A stretch of DNA of 64,000 nucleotides from a bacterium. GTDB taxonomy: Bacteria > Desulfobacterota > Binatia > Binatales > Binataceae. Below the pieces are notes generated by a model. It did not search any database. It was not told where the DNA came from and saw nothing but the letters and a program-made list of their open reading frames with translations. The stretch is taken from assembly GCA_014896235.1 (NCBI GenBank), contig JADBKU010000006.1:1-64000 (forward strand), given 5' to 3'. Positions 9,051-17,046 of the stretch are shown in pieces. A program made the position numbers and the translations under genes. Numbering within the stretch: position 1 is the first letter of the stretch; the number at the start of each line of letters is the position of its first letter.

Positions 9051-9202
9051 TGCTCGAACTGCTCAAAGACCTTTGGGGTTTCGCGCGTGAGCGCAAGAAA
9101 TACTGGCTGGTGCCGCTGGTCGGCACGCTCGTGCTGTTGAGTATCCTGGTCGCGCTGGCCCAATATTCGGCGGTCGCGCCGTTCATCTACACGCTTTTTT
9201 AG
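9050..9202 (+). CDS. 50-aa membrane protein, DUF5989-like (absent from the supplied ORF track)
   Basis: TGATG overlap with the previous stop; MLELLKDLWGFARERKKYWLVPLVGTLVLLSILVALAQYSAVAPFIYTLF*. Confidence 0.8.
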   Translation: MLELLKDLWGFARERKKYWLVPLVGTLVLLSILVALAQYSAVAPFIYTLF

Positions 9203-9325
9203 GCTGCGGGTTTTTCGCCGATCCGGCGGGCGACATTCGGACGCCGCGGCGCCGGCGCGGCGCATTGCGCGCGACCTACTCAACCGCGGCAGTCGCCGCA
9301 CGAGTCGCGGATTTGCGATGGAATT

Positions 9326-10591
9326 ATGCTTAAAGCGATAGCGCAGCGGATCGGATTGATTCTGCTGGGAGTTTTGTTCGCCTTCATCATCGGCGAAATT
9401 GGCGTGCGCGTGCTGGGGTTTGCGCCGTCGGAGCTATATACATACGACCCTTACGTCGGCTGGAAGCTGAAGCCGAACGCTTCGGGATGGCAAACGCACG
9501 AAGGGCGCGCCTTCGTTTCGATCAACAGCGACGGATTCCGCGGACCCGACTATTCAATTCAGAAACCGCCCGGAACCTTGCGCGTCGCCGTCGTCGGCGA
9601 TTCGTTCACCGAGGGCCAGCAGGTGCCATTCGACGACACCTTCTGCATGGTCGCGCAAAAAATCCTCCAGGCGCACTGCCCATTTCAATTTGTCGGCAAG
9701 GACGGCAAGCCGCGCATCATCGACCGGGTCGAAGTGATGAATTTCGGATGCGACGGTTACGGCACCGCGCAGGAACTGATCACGCTCAAGCGCTGGGCGT
9801 GGAAATATTCGCCGGACATCGTGGTGCTGATGTTCTTCAACGGAAACGACATGCGGAATAACTCCGTCGTGCTCGAGGGCGATAAGTGCCGGCCCTTTTA
9901 TGTTTATCACGACGGCAAATTCGTTCTGGGCGGGCCATTCGAGGATGACTGGCTGTTTCGCGCGCATTGCATGATGCGTTTCGAATCCCGCCATTCGCGC
10001 CTGCTCGATCTGATCGGCGCGGGCAAGAAGGTGCTGGTCCACATCATCCGCGCGCCGTACGACCATGTGCAGACGCGGAAAAACAGGAAACATCCGCCGC
10101 ACGGCGTCGAACTCGGTCTCAACGACGTGATCTTCGCGCCGCCCAAGACGCCGGTATGGGTCGACGCCTGGCGCGTCACCGACGCGGAAGTCGAAATGAT
10201 GAACGAGAACGTAAAACGACACGGCGCGATTTTCATCCTCGCCACCGCGGGCACGGGAATTCAGGACGATCCGAGCGCTAAGATGCGCGAAAACTATATG
10301 AAATATGTCGGCGCGACGAATCTTTTCTATCCGGACGATCATCTCAAGGCGCTGGGCGAAAAGGACGGCTTCGACGTTCTCAACCTGCCTGAACCGATGC
10401 AGGCGTATGCCCAGGCGCACAACGTGTCCCTGCACGGATTTCCGAACACGTCTCCCGGCGTGGGCCATTGGAATGAAATCGGCCATCGTCTGGCCGGCGA
10501 ACTCCTTGCGCAGCGGATCCGCACTCTGATCGAAGCGCAACCCGCCGCGACCGCTCCGTCCGGGCCGGATAGTACGGCGGCTCCGAAATAG
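9326..10591 (+). CDS. SGNH/GDSL-type hydrolase, N-terminal membrane anchor
   Basis: LRVAVVGDSFTEGQQV (GDS block), N-terminal TM segment, GNDMRNNS. Confidence 0.82.
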   Translation: MLKAIAQRIGLILLGVLFAFIIGEIGVRVLGFAPSELYTYDPYVGWKLKPNASGWQTHEGRAFVSINSDGFRGPDYSIQKPPGTLRVAVVGDSFTEGQQVPFDDTFCMVAQKILQAHCPFQFVGKDGKPRIIDRVEVMNFGCDGYGTAQELITLKRWAWKYSPDIVVLMFFNGNDMRNNSVVLEGDKCRPFYVYHDGKFVLGGPFEDDWLFRAHCMMRFESRHSRLLDLIGAGKKVLVHIIRAPYDHVQTRKNRKHPPHGVELGLNDVIFAPPKTPVWVDAWRVTDAEVEMMNENVKRHGAIFILATAGTGIQDDPSAKMRENYMKYVGATNLFYPDDHLKALGEKDGFDVLNLPEPMQAYAQAHNVSLHGFPNTSPGVGHWNEIGHRLAGELLAQRIRTLIEAQPAATAPSGPDSTAAPK

Positions 10592-10702
10592 CGATGCTTG
10601 CCGATCGAGAGCGACGAATTTCGCCGGTCGGCAGATGACTATTCGCTTCGCCGAATCGAGTCAGGAATGCGTTAACGATACTTTGATGCCGGAGTCGCCC
10701 TG

Positions 10703-11053
10703 ATGATGCGCGGAAGAATCTGGAAAGTAGCCTTGCTCAACTGGGTGTTGCTCACCGCCGCTGCGGGCAGCAGCCCCAACCAGCCCAATTGGCAAGCGTC
10801 GGGAAGTTACACGAGCGCGACTGACTGCGTCGCGGCGATCGGCGCGAAACTGGCCGCCGGTTCGGTGGTCAGCGGAATCGCCGGATGGGCGAGCAGCGCG
10901 TTGGGCGCAGCGTCGGGTTCATCAAGCCAAGCCTCGAATGTGGCGCCGATGGTTTGCCTGCCGTCCAACCATCCGTGGGTGACGGGCGTCGCGGGCGGAG
11001 CATCCCCCAGCGCGGGCGCGACGGCGCAGCCGACCGCCTCGGCCACGCCATAA
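10703..11053 (+). CDS. small secreted hypothetical protein
   Basis: 116 aa with a signal-like N-terminus and Ser/Ala-rich tail. Confidence 0.45.
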   Translation: MMRGRIWKVALLNWVLLTAAAGSSPNQPNWQASGSYTSATDCVAAIGAKLAAGSVVSGIAGWASSALGAASGSSSQASNVAPMVCLPSNHPWVTGVAGGASPSAGATAQPTASATP

Positions 11054-11073
11054 GCGGCGAATCGTGCGTGCGC

Positions 11074-11619
11074 TTACGCGGGCGCCTTGCCCTCAGGCCA
11101 GCTCGGCACGCCAGCGTCGAGCGGAACTTTGGCGCTTTTGAGATAGCCGGCGGCCATCCGCCAAAACCCGGCGATTAGCAGAAACTCGACCAGGTCTGAA
11201 TCGGAGTAGGCGCGCTTGAGAATTGCCCAGGTGGCGGGTGAAACCTCGGCCCGCTCATGCATTTCGTCGGCCATTCGGATCAGCGCTCGATCCGCGTCGC
11301 TGTACGCTTTGCACGAATCCGGATCGCGCACGCCGAGAATCTCCTCCTCGGTCATCTTGAGGTCGCGCGAGACCCGCACGTGCTGGCAGAACTCGTATTC
11401 CGATCGCGTGCGCCATCCGGTGCGCAGGATTATCAGCTCGCGCTCGCGGGCGCCCACGGTGTTGCGGAACATCAGCGTGGTCAGCATCGCGGCGAAGGCG
11501 CCTGTCGCCGTTGGATTGTTGAGCATCGTGCGAAACGCGTTGAGCGGCGTAAGCCGTTCGTCGATCTGATTGGCGCGGGCGCGCGCGAGCGCCTCTTCGG
11601 CCGGCAGCACAGGAATCAT
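11074..11619 (-). CDS. carboxymuconolactone decarboxylase (AhpD-like) family protein
   Basis: VGARERELIILRTGWRTRSEYEFCQHVRVSRDLKMTEEEI; LIRMADEMHERAEVS. Confidence 0.88.
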   Translation of the reverse strand: MIPVLPAEEALARARANQIDERLTPLNAFRTMLNNPTATGAFAAMLTTLMFRNTVGARERELIILRTGWRTRSEYEFCQHVRVSRDLKMTEEEILGVRDPDSCKAYSDADRALIRMADEMHERAEVSPATWAILKRAYSDSDLVEFLLIAGFWRMAAGYLKSAKVPLDAGVPSWPEGKAPA

Positions 11620-11742
11620 CGATCGCAGTCCTCCCGGAAAGCGTGATTTGCGGCAGGTTACGCCGCCCGCGTCCGCTCGGGCAACCCTGTAAAAGGCTGT
11701 CCGATCGCGCGGATTTACCCGGCAATTATTGAGTCCTGCATA

Positions 11743-11934
11743 TCATCGTGAGATTTGCGCCTGACGCCAGAAGGAGCGGACCAGCGGCGGACGGCGGCGC
11801 ATCCGGCGCAAGGCGCGGCGCGCCTGATAGCTCAGTTGCTCGAAGCCGCGTGGACGGAAGTTGGGCAGTTCGTGATGCCGCCACTAACCCCAGATGCATT
11901 CGACCGGATTGAGCTCGGGGGCGTAGGCCGGCAG
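11743..11934 (-). pseudogene. C-terminal remnant of IS630-family transposase with in-frame TAG
   Basis: Minus-strand reading LPAYAPELNPVECIWG*WRHHELPNFRPRGFEQLSYQARRALRRMRRRPPLVRSFWRQAQISR*. Confidence 0.85.
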
Positions 11935-12163
11935 TTGCGCCGCCGCGCCAACGATCGCGCGTTCAGTTTCTCAAGATAGAGAGCGGCGGTGGCGCCGAAG
12001 ATCAGCGAACGGACCTCCGCGCCGGGCGCCGTTTTGAGCGCGTCGCGCAGCGCCTCTACCGCCATCGAAACGCTGTCTTCGTCGAAACTGGCGACGGCGC
12101 GATCCCCGCGCGCTTGAGCCGCCGGTAGGGAATATACGAACCGTACGAGACAATTCCTGTCAT
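11935..12163 (-). pseudogene. N-terminal remnant of HMG-CoA synthase-like/ketoacyl-ACP synthase III-like gene, frameshifted
   Basis: MTGIVSYGSYIPYRRLKRA then, shifted by one base, GDRAVASFDEDSVSMAVEALRDALKTAPGAEVRSLIFGATAALYLEKLNAR. Confidence 0.65.
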
Positions 12164-12280
12164 AGGCGCATTAAAAGACCGCGGCCCTCGCCCCGTCAAC
12201 TTAGCGCGGCATGGCGACGCGAATTGTCGGTGGGCCGGGCTGAACTGTGCGCGTGCAAAACGGCACGGAAGGCTTCCGGA

Positions 12281-14042
12281 TCAGGCGGAGAGGCCGGCGG
12301 CGCCGCTCGGACCGGGAGGGGACGCCTCGGACGCGGCGCGCAGCGGCAGCGGACGGCCGAGCGCTTTTTCCAGCGCTTCGACCAGCGCGGCGCGCGAAAT
12401 CGGCTTCGCGATATGGAAATCTCCGCCGGCCTGGCGGGCGCGGTTCGGCGTCTTCGCGCAGCGCGGCCGCGCTCAGCGCAATGATCGGCGTGCGCGGGCC
12501 GCCGCGACGCTCTTCGTCCGCGCGCATCGCGCGCATCGCGCCGTAACCGTCCAGCACCGGCATCTGCAGGTCCATCAGCACGACGTCGTAGCGCCCTGCG
12601 GCGAACTTGGCGCACGCGACCTCGCCGTTTTCGGCCTCCTCGACGGAACAGGCGAAGCGCTTCAGAAAGGCGCGCAACAAAAACCGGTTGTCGAGCGAAT
12701 CATCAACCACCAGGATACGCACTTCGGGCGCGGCCGGCGCCGGATTTTCGGCCGCCGCGCCGTGCGCCTCGCCCACACGTTCGGCGTCACCCGCGGACGC
12801 GGACGCCTCCGGCGCCTGATCGAACATCGCCGTGAAATGAAACGTGCTGCCGGCGCCGACGCGGCTCTCCACCCAAACCCTCCCGTCCATCAGTTCGACC
12901 AGGCGCTTGACAATGGCCAATCCGAGTCCGCTGCCGCCATAGCGGCGCGCGGTCGAGGAATCGGCCTGGGTGAAGCTGGCGAAGATATCGTCGAGCTTGT
13001 CTTCGGGAATTCCGATACCGGTGTCGGTCACGGCGAAATGGAGCGCGACGCGCGCCGGCTCGTCCGCGGCGGCCGGCGGCGGTTCGGAGGATGGTTCGAT
13101 CGCGAGCGTGACGCGGCCGGTTTCAGTGAATTTGATCGCATTGCCGAGCAGATTCAGGAGCACCTGGCGAATCCGCAGCTGATCGCCGATCACCGCCGCC
13201 GGCGTCGCGGGCGCGATTCTCAGTTCGAGCGCCAGACCGTGCTCGTCGGCGCGCACGCGCAGCGTATCAACCACGCCGGCGGCCAGCGCGCGGAGATCGA
13301 ACTGCGAGCGCTCCAGCCGCATCCGGCCGGTTTCGACGCGGGCGAGATCGAGGATGTCGTTGATCAGATTGAGCAGCACATTGCCATTGCTGCGCATCAG
13401 GGCGAGATATTTGCGCTGTTCAGGACCGACGCACGATTCGGCCAGCAATTCGGCCATCCCGAGAATCGCATTGAGGGGCGTGCGAATTTCGTGGGACATG
13501 CTCGAAAGGAATTCGGACTTCGCGCGCGAGGCCGCCTCGGCCGCTTCGCGCGCCGCGACCAGCTCGCCCTGAATCCGCCTGAGCTCGGTGATATCGCGGC
13601 CGATCGCGAGACGGCAGGGCCGGCCATCGAACTCGATTTCCGCCGCCGACAGCAAAAATGTGCGCTGTTCGCCCTCCTTGCCGCGGAAGGTCATCCCGAG
13701 ATTCCGGATCGTGCCATTGCTTTGGAGCAGCGCGGCGCAATATTCGTGCATCCGCGGATCCGGCCATAATCCAAGTTCCAGACCGGTTTTGCCCACCGCT
13801 TCGTCCGCGTCGTGGCCGCTCAGGCGCACGAACTCGTCATTGACGAGAACGATTCGGCCATCGCTCGCCTGAGTGATCACTATCGGATCGGGACTGGCGT
13901 CGAAAATGCGCCGGAATTGTTCATTGGCGCCGGAATGAAACAAGTGTGCGAATTCCGATCGAGCGTTGAATCCTAACCAGCCAGCAACCGTCATGCCATC
14001 GCCGATCGCATAATTCACGTCCACACAAGTCGCTAAAGACAA
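12281..14042 (-). CDS. PAS-containing hybrid histidine kinase with C-terminal receiver; apparent frameshift near 12440-12450
   Basis: SSMSHEIRTPLNAILGMAELL, NLLGNAIKFTETG, GSGLGLAIVKRL, VVLMDLQMPVLDG; after ALREDAE the receiver continues in another frame (RARQAGGDFHIAKPISRAALVEALEKALGRPLPL...AAGLSA*). Uncorrected ORF is 12201-14042. Confidence 0.88.
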
Positions 14043-14166
14043 AGCTGCGACTCAAGTGGGGTCAACATGCTGTCGCAAACCCGGCAATTTTTTAGCGGAT
14101 AGATGTTTCGCCGGCGAACTGTTGTTCCTCGCGATGCGAGCAGGCGCGCGCCGCGCCGCGGCCGGT

Positions 14167-14610
14167 TCAGCGGCGGCGGAAGATCGCATCGGAAGATCGC
14201 GTCGTGAACGCATACACGCGCGGGCCGAAACGTTTCATATAGTCGCGCAAAGTCTCCACGCCCACGCCGGCCGCGATCAGCGCGCCGCCGCCTTGTTCGC
14301 TCTGCCGCACGCGCCAATGGCCGGTATCGAGCCGGATCAAAACCATCCGGTCGCGCCCAATCTGGACGTTGCCCCGCTTGCCAAAGCGGCGCAACTCCAA
14401 ACCGTACTCGCCCAACAGATGCTCCCAGTAAACCCAGCTCATCTGAAACACTTGCGGGCGTTCCGGCGGCATCTCGGTCGGCACCGAGAAACGCCTCATC
14501 AGAACTTGGATCAGATTGCGCGCGTTCTCGACCTCGGTCGGCGACCATCCATGCTCGACGCTCACCGCCTTGAGCAAGCGGATTTTTCGCAGTGCATCGG
14601 AGAGATTCAT
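14167..14610 (-). CDS. hypothetical protein (147 aa)
   Basis: MNLSDALRKIRLLKAVSVEHGWSPTEVENARNLIQVLMRRF...; coding-like part of the tracked ORF 14167-15000. Confidence 0.65.
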   Translation of the reverse strand: MNLSDALRKIRLLKAVSVEHGWSPTEVENARNLIQVLMRRFSVPTEMPPERPQVFQMSWVYWEHLLGEYGLELRRFGKRGNVQIGRDRMVLIRLDTGHWRVRQSEQGGGALIAAGVGVETLRDYMKRFGPRVYAFTTRSSDAIFRRR

Positions 14611-15012
14611 GCTTTGCCGTCGCGCCTGTGTGAAAAAGCTTTCGCTTCGCGATCCGCCTAATACTGCCGCATACAGCCAGCGGTTCTGCAACGCTGAGAT
14701 ATTTATAATAATAAAGATAAAACAATCCAAACAAAGACAAAAAGCTTTTTCGAGAATCGATGAAAGACGCGCAGCGGTTATCCACAGGCGTTTGATTGCC
14801 AGATTCGTCACGAATCCATCAGGATGAAATTTTTCACCCCAATGGAACCGTCTGACCCTAAACGGTTTGGTTTTGCTTGAAGGAGGCGCGTCCAGGCATA
14901 GACGCCGCCAGATTTGCGTTACAGCGACGCCAGCGCACCGCTCAGGCGCAAGTAGAAGTGAAGAAACCGCAGCGGACGCCAGCCGACGCCAGCCGCGCAA
15001 GCGAACGCCGAA

Positions 15013-15351
15013 CTACTTCACCCGTTCCCAATCGGCATGCGCGCCGTCGGAATCCTGGTTTTGATTGTCGCTGGTGGATTGGCGGTCGCGCGGATTGGGA
15101 TCGCTATAATCACGGATAATTTCGGTATGCGTGCCGCCGGAGCCGCCCGCCTGCGCGCCGCTCGGCGCAAGAGGATTCGGCGGACTGACGCGCAGCGCGC
15201 CCGCGCCCATCGCCGAGCCGGCCGCCGCGTTCATCGTGGCGCCGTATTCACCCATCGTTTGCGCGCGCGCGGCGGTTAGCGGCGCGAGGACCAAGGCCGC
15301 GCATCCGGCGATCACGGCGACGAAATATTGCCGCCCGTCCAGGCGTTTCAT
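15013..15351 (-). CDS. small secreted hypothetical protein
   Basis: MKRLDGRQYFVAVIAGCAALVLAPLTAARAQTMGEYG signal peptide. Confidence 0.6.
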   Translation of the reverse strand: MKRLDGRQYFVAVIAGCAALVLAPLTAARAQTMGEYGATMNAAAGSAMGAGALRVSPPNPLAPSGAQAGGSGGTHTEIIRDYSDPNPRDRQSTSDNQNQDSDGAHADWERVK

Positions 15352-15526
15352 TATAAGTCCCTCCCCGCGCGAGTCGCGTCGAAACAAACCGCGCGCGTAC
15401 GCTCGCCATTTCCCATCAAATAGCACCAAAACGTCGAACGTCATATATCGTTTCTATTGGCGGCCAGACACCGGGAAACGCGCCGCGCCGCCCGAGCGCC
15501 GCCACCAAATCCTGCGGATTACGAGG

Positions 15527-16525
15527 TCACCCGCCGATTTGGTACATCGAGCGGTCGCGCGTCGAGCGCCCTTCCAGCAGATGATGGCCGGTGGGCTTGA
15601 TCGCCACCGCTTTGGCAAGGATTTTGGCGACCGCTGCGACGCCGCCGTCGCCGTTGCCCGCACGCAACGCGGCGCGAACGTCGAGTTCGTCGTCGTTGAG
15701 CAGGCACAGATGGAATTTGCCGTCCGCCGTCAGGCGCATCCGGTTGCACGATCCGCAATACGGCTCGCTGACCGGGCTGATAAAGCCGATCACGCCTGGC
15801 GCGTCCGCGAGCCGATAGTTGCGCGCCTCGTCCGCCGGATTGGCCGACGGCAGTTCCGTAAGCGGACCGAGTTCCGCCTCGATACGGCGGCGGGTTTCGA
15901 TATTCGACACGTAGCGCTTGATCGACAGCGACGCGCACTCGCCGCCGCCGAGCGGCATCAGTTCGATGAATCTGACGTGCCATGGCCGCTCCAGGGTGAG
16001 CCGCGCGAGGTCGATAACGTCGCCTTCGTTGTAGCCCGCGGCGACGACCGCGTTGAGCTTGATCGGCGTGAGTCCGGCCGCTTCCGCCGCCATGATGCCG
16101 CGCCAGATCCGATCGAACGCGCCCCAGCGCATCTGGCGCTCGACTGTCGCGGGATTGAGCGAATCGAGATGCACGTTGATGCGGGCGAGGCCGGCGGCCT
16201 TGAGCGGCGCGGCTAGCTTGTCGAGCATCAGGGCGTTGGTCGTCAACGCCAATTCGCCGACGCCGGGCACGGCGGCCAGCCGAGCGACGATTTCCAGCAG
16301 GTCGAGGCGCAGGGTGGGCTCGCCGCCGGTCAGGCGGAATTTCCGAAAGCCGATCGATACGGCGGCGCGGACCACCCGTTCGATCTCCACGGGCGTGAGC
16401 AATTCAGGATTGGGCAGGAAGCGCAGGCCTTCGAGCGGCATGCAATAGACGCATCTCAGGTTGCATCGATCGGTGACCGAGATGCGCAAATAGTCGATTT
16501 CGCGATTGAAAGAATCCCGTGGCAT
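15527..16525 (-). CDS. moaA: GTP 3',8-cyclase (molybdenum cofactor biosynthesis)
   Basis: LRISVTDRCNLRCVYCMP radical-SAM motif; FRLTGGEPTLR; EPYCGSCNRMRLTADGKFHLCL; C-terminal MYQIGG. Confidence 0.97.
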   Translation of the reverse strand: MPRDSFNREIDYLRISVTDRCNLRCVYCMPLEGLRFLPNPELLTPVEIERVVRAAVSIGFRKFRLTGGEPTLRLDLLEIVARLAAVPGVGELALTTNALMLDKLAAPLKAAGLARINVHLDSLNPATVERQMRWGAFDRIWRGIMAAEAAGLTPIKLNAVVAAGYNEGDVIDLARLTLERPWHVRFIELMPLGGGECASLSIKRYVSNIETRRRIEAELGPLTELPSANPADEARNYRLADAPGVIGFISPVSEPYCGSCNRMRLTADGKFHLCLLNDDELDVRAALRAGNGDGGVAAVAKILAKAVAIKPTGHHLLEGRSTRDRSMYQIGG

Positions 16526-16833
16526 CGTTGCCGCCGCCGCCGCGCCGGCGGGAAAGCCCGCCCGGATTGGCGCGGCGAAGGATCAACGCGCCGGCGCGCG
16601 GTCGATCAATGATTCTAATCGCCATAAACAGGGCGTTACAACCCGCTGACCAATTGGTCGGGCGCGCCGCGGACGATTCTTCGACCGCGCTTCGCAGACG
16701 TGCGCCAAGCTGTTACAATTTTATGAAACTCTTTACGGCGCGCGGGCCTTCAGGCTCGCGGCCATGCGCGAACGGAGCCGGATGTGGCGCGGGCGCGGAG
16801 GGCGGCCGAAAGTATCGAAGGGGTTGATCGGAG

Positions 16834-17043
16834 ATGCTTGCAAAGATTGCATGGGCGTTGAGCCTCGGCGCGCTCGCGGCGTTCGTGATCGGGCGGATGC
16901 TGGAGGATGAGGATGAAGCGATGATTACCCGCGCTACCGAAGAGCGGCTCGCGGCTTTGCGCCGCCATCTGTTCCGAGACGAACCGGAGCAGGAGATAGC
17001 CATGGCGCGGATCGATCCTCCGGCGGACGTTGCGGCGCGCTGA
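16834..17043 (+). CDS. small membrane-associated hypothetical protein
   Basis: 69 aa MLAKIAWALSLGALAAFVIGRMLEDEDEAM; immediately upstream of the MMPL gene. Confidence 0.5.
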   Translation: MLAKIAWALSLGALAAFVIGRMLEDEDEAMITRATEERLAALRRHLFRDEPEQEIAMARIDPPADVAAR

Positions 17044-17046
17044 TTC

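Noticed and set aside
11881-11890. In-frame TAG in the IS630 remnant considered as pyrrolysine/recoding
   Set aside because: The gene is a truncated transposase tail joined to another broken gene; nonsense decay is the simpler explanation, and related transposases usually have an aromatic residue here.
16648-16659. GACCAATTGGTC palindrome upstream of moaA
   Set aside because: A 12-bp palindrome alone is too weak to claim an operator; no repeat or conservation evidence.
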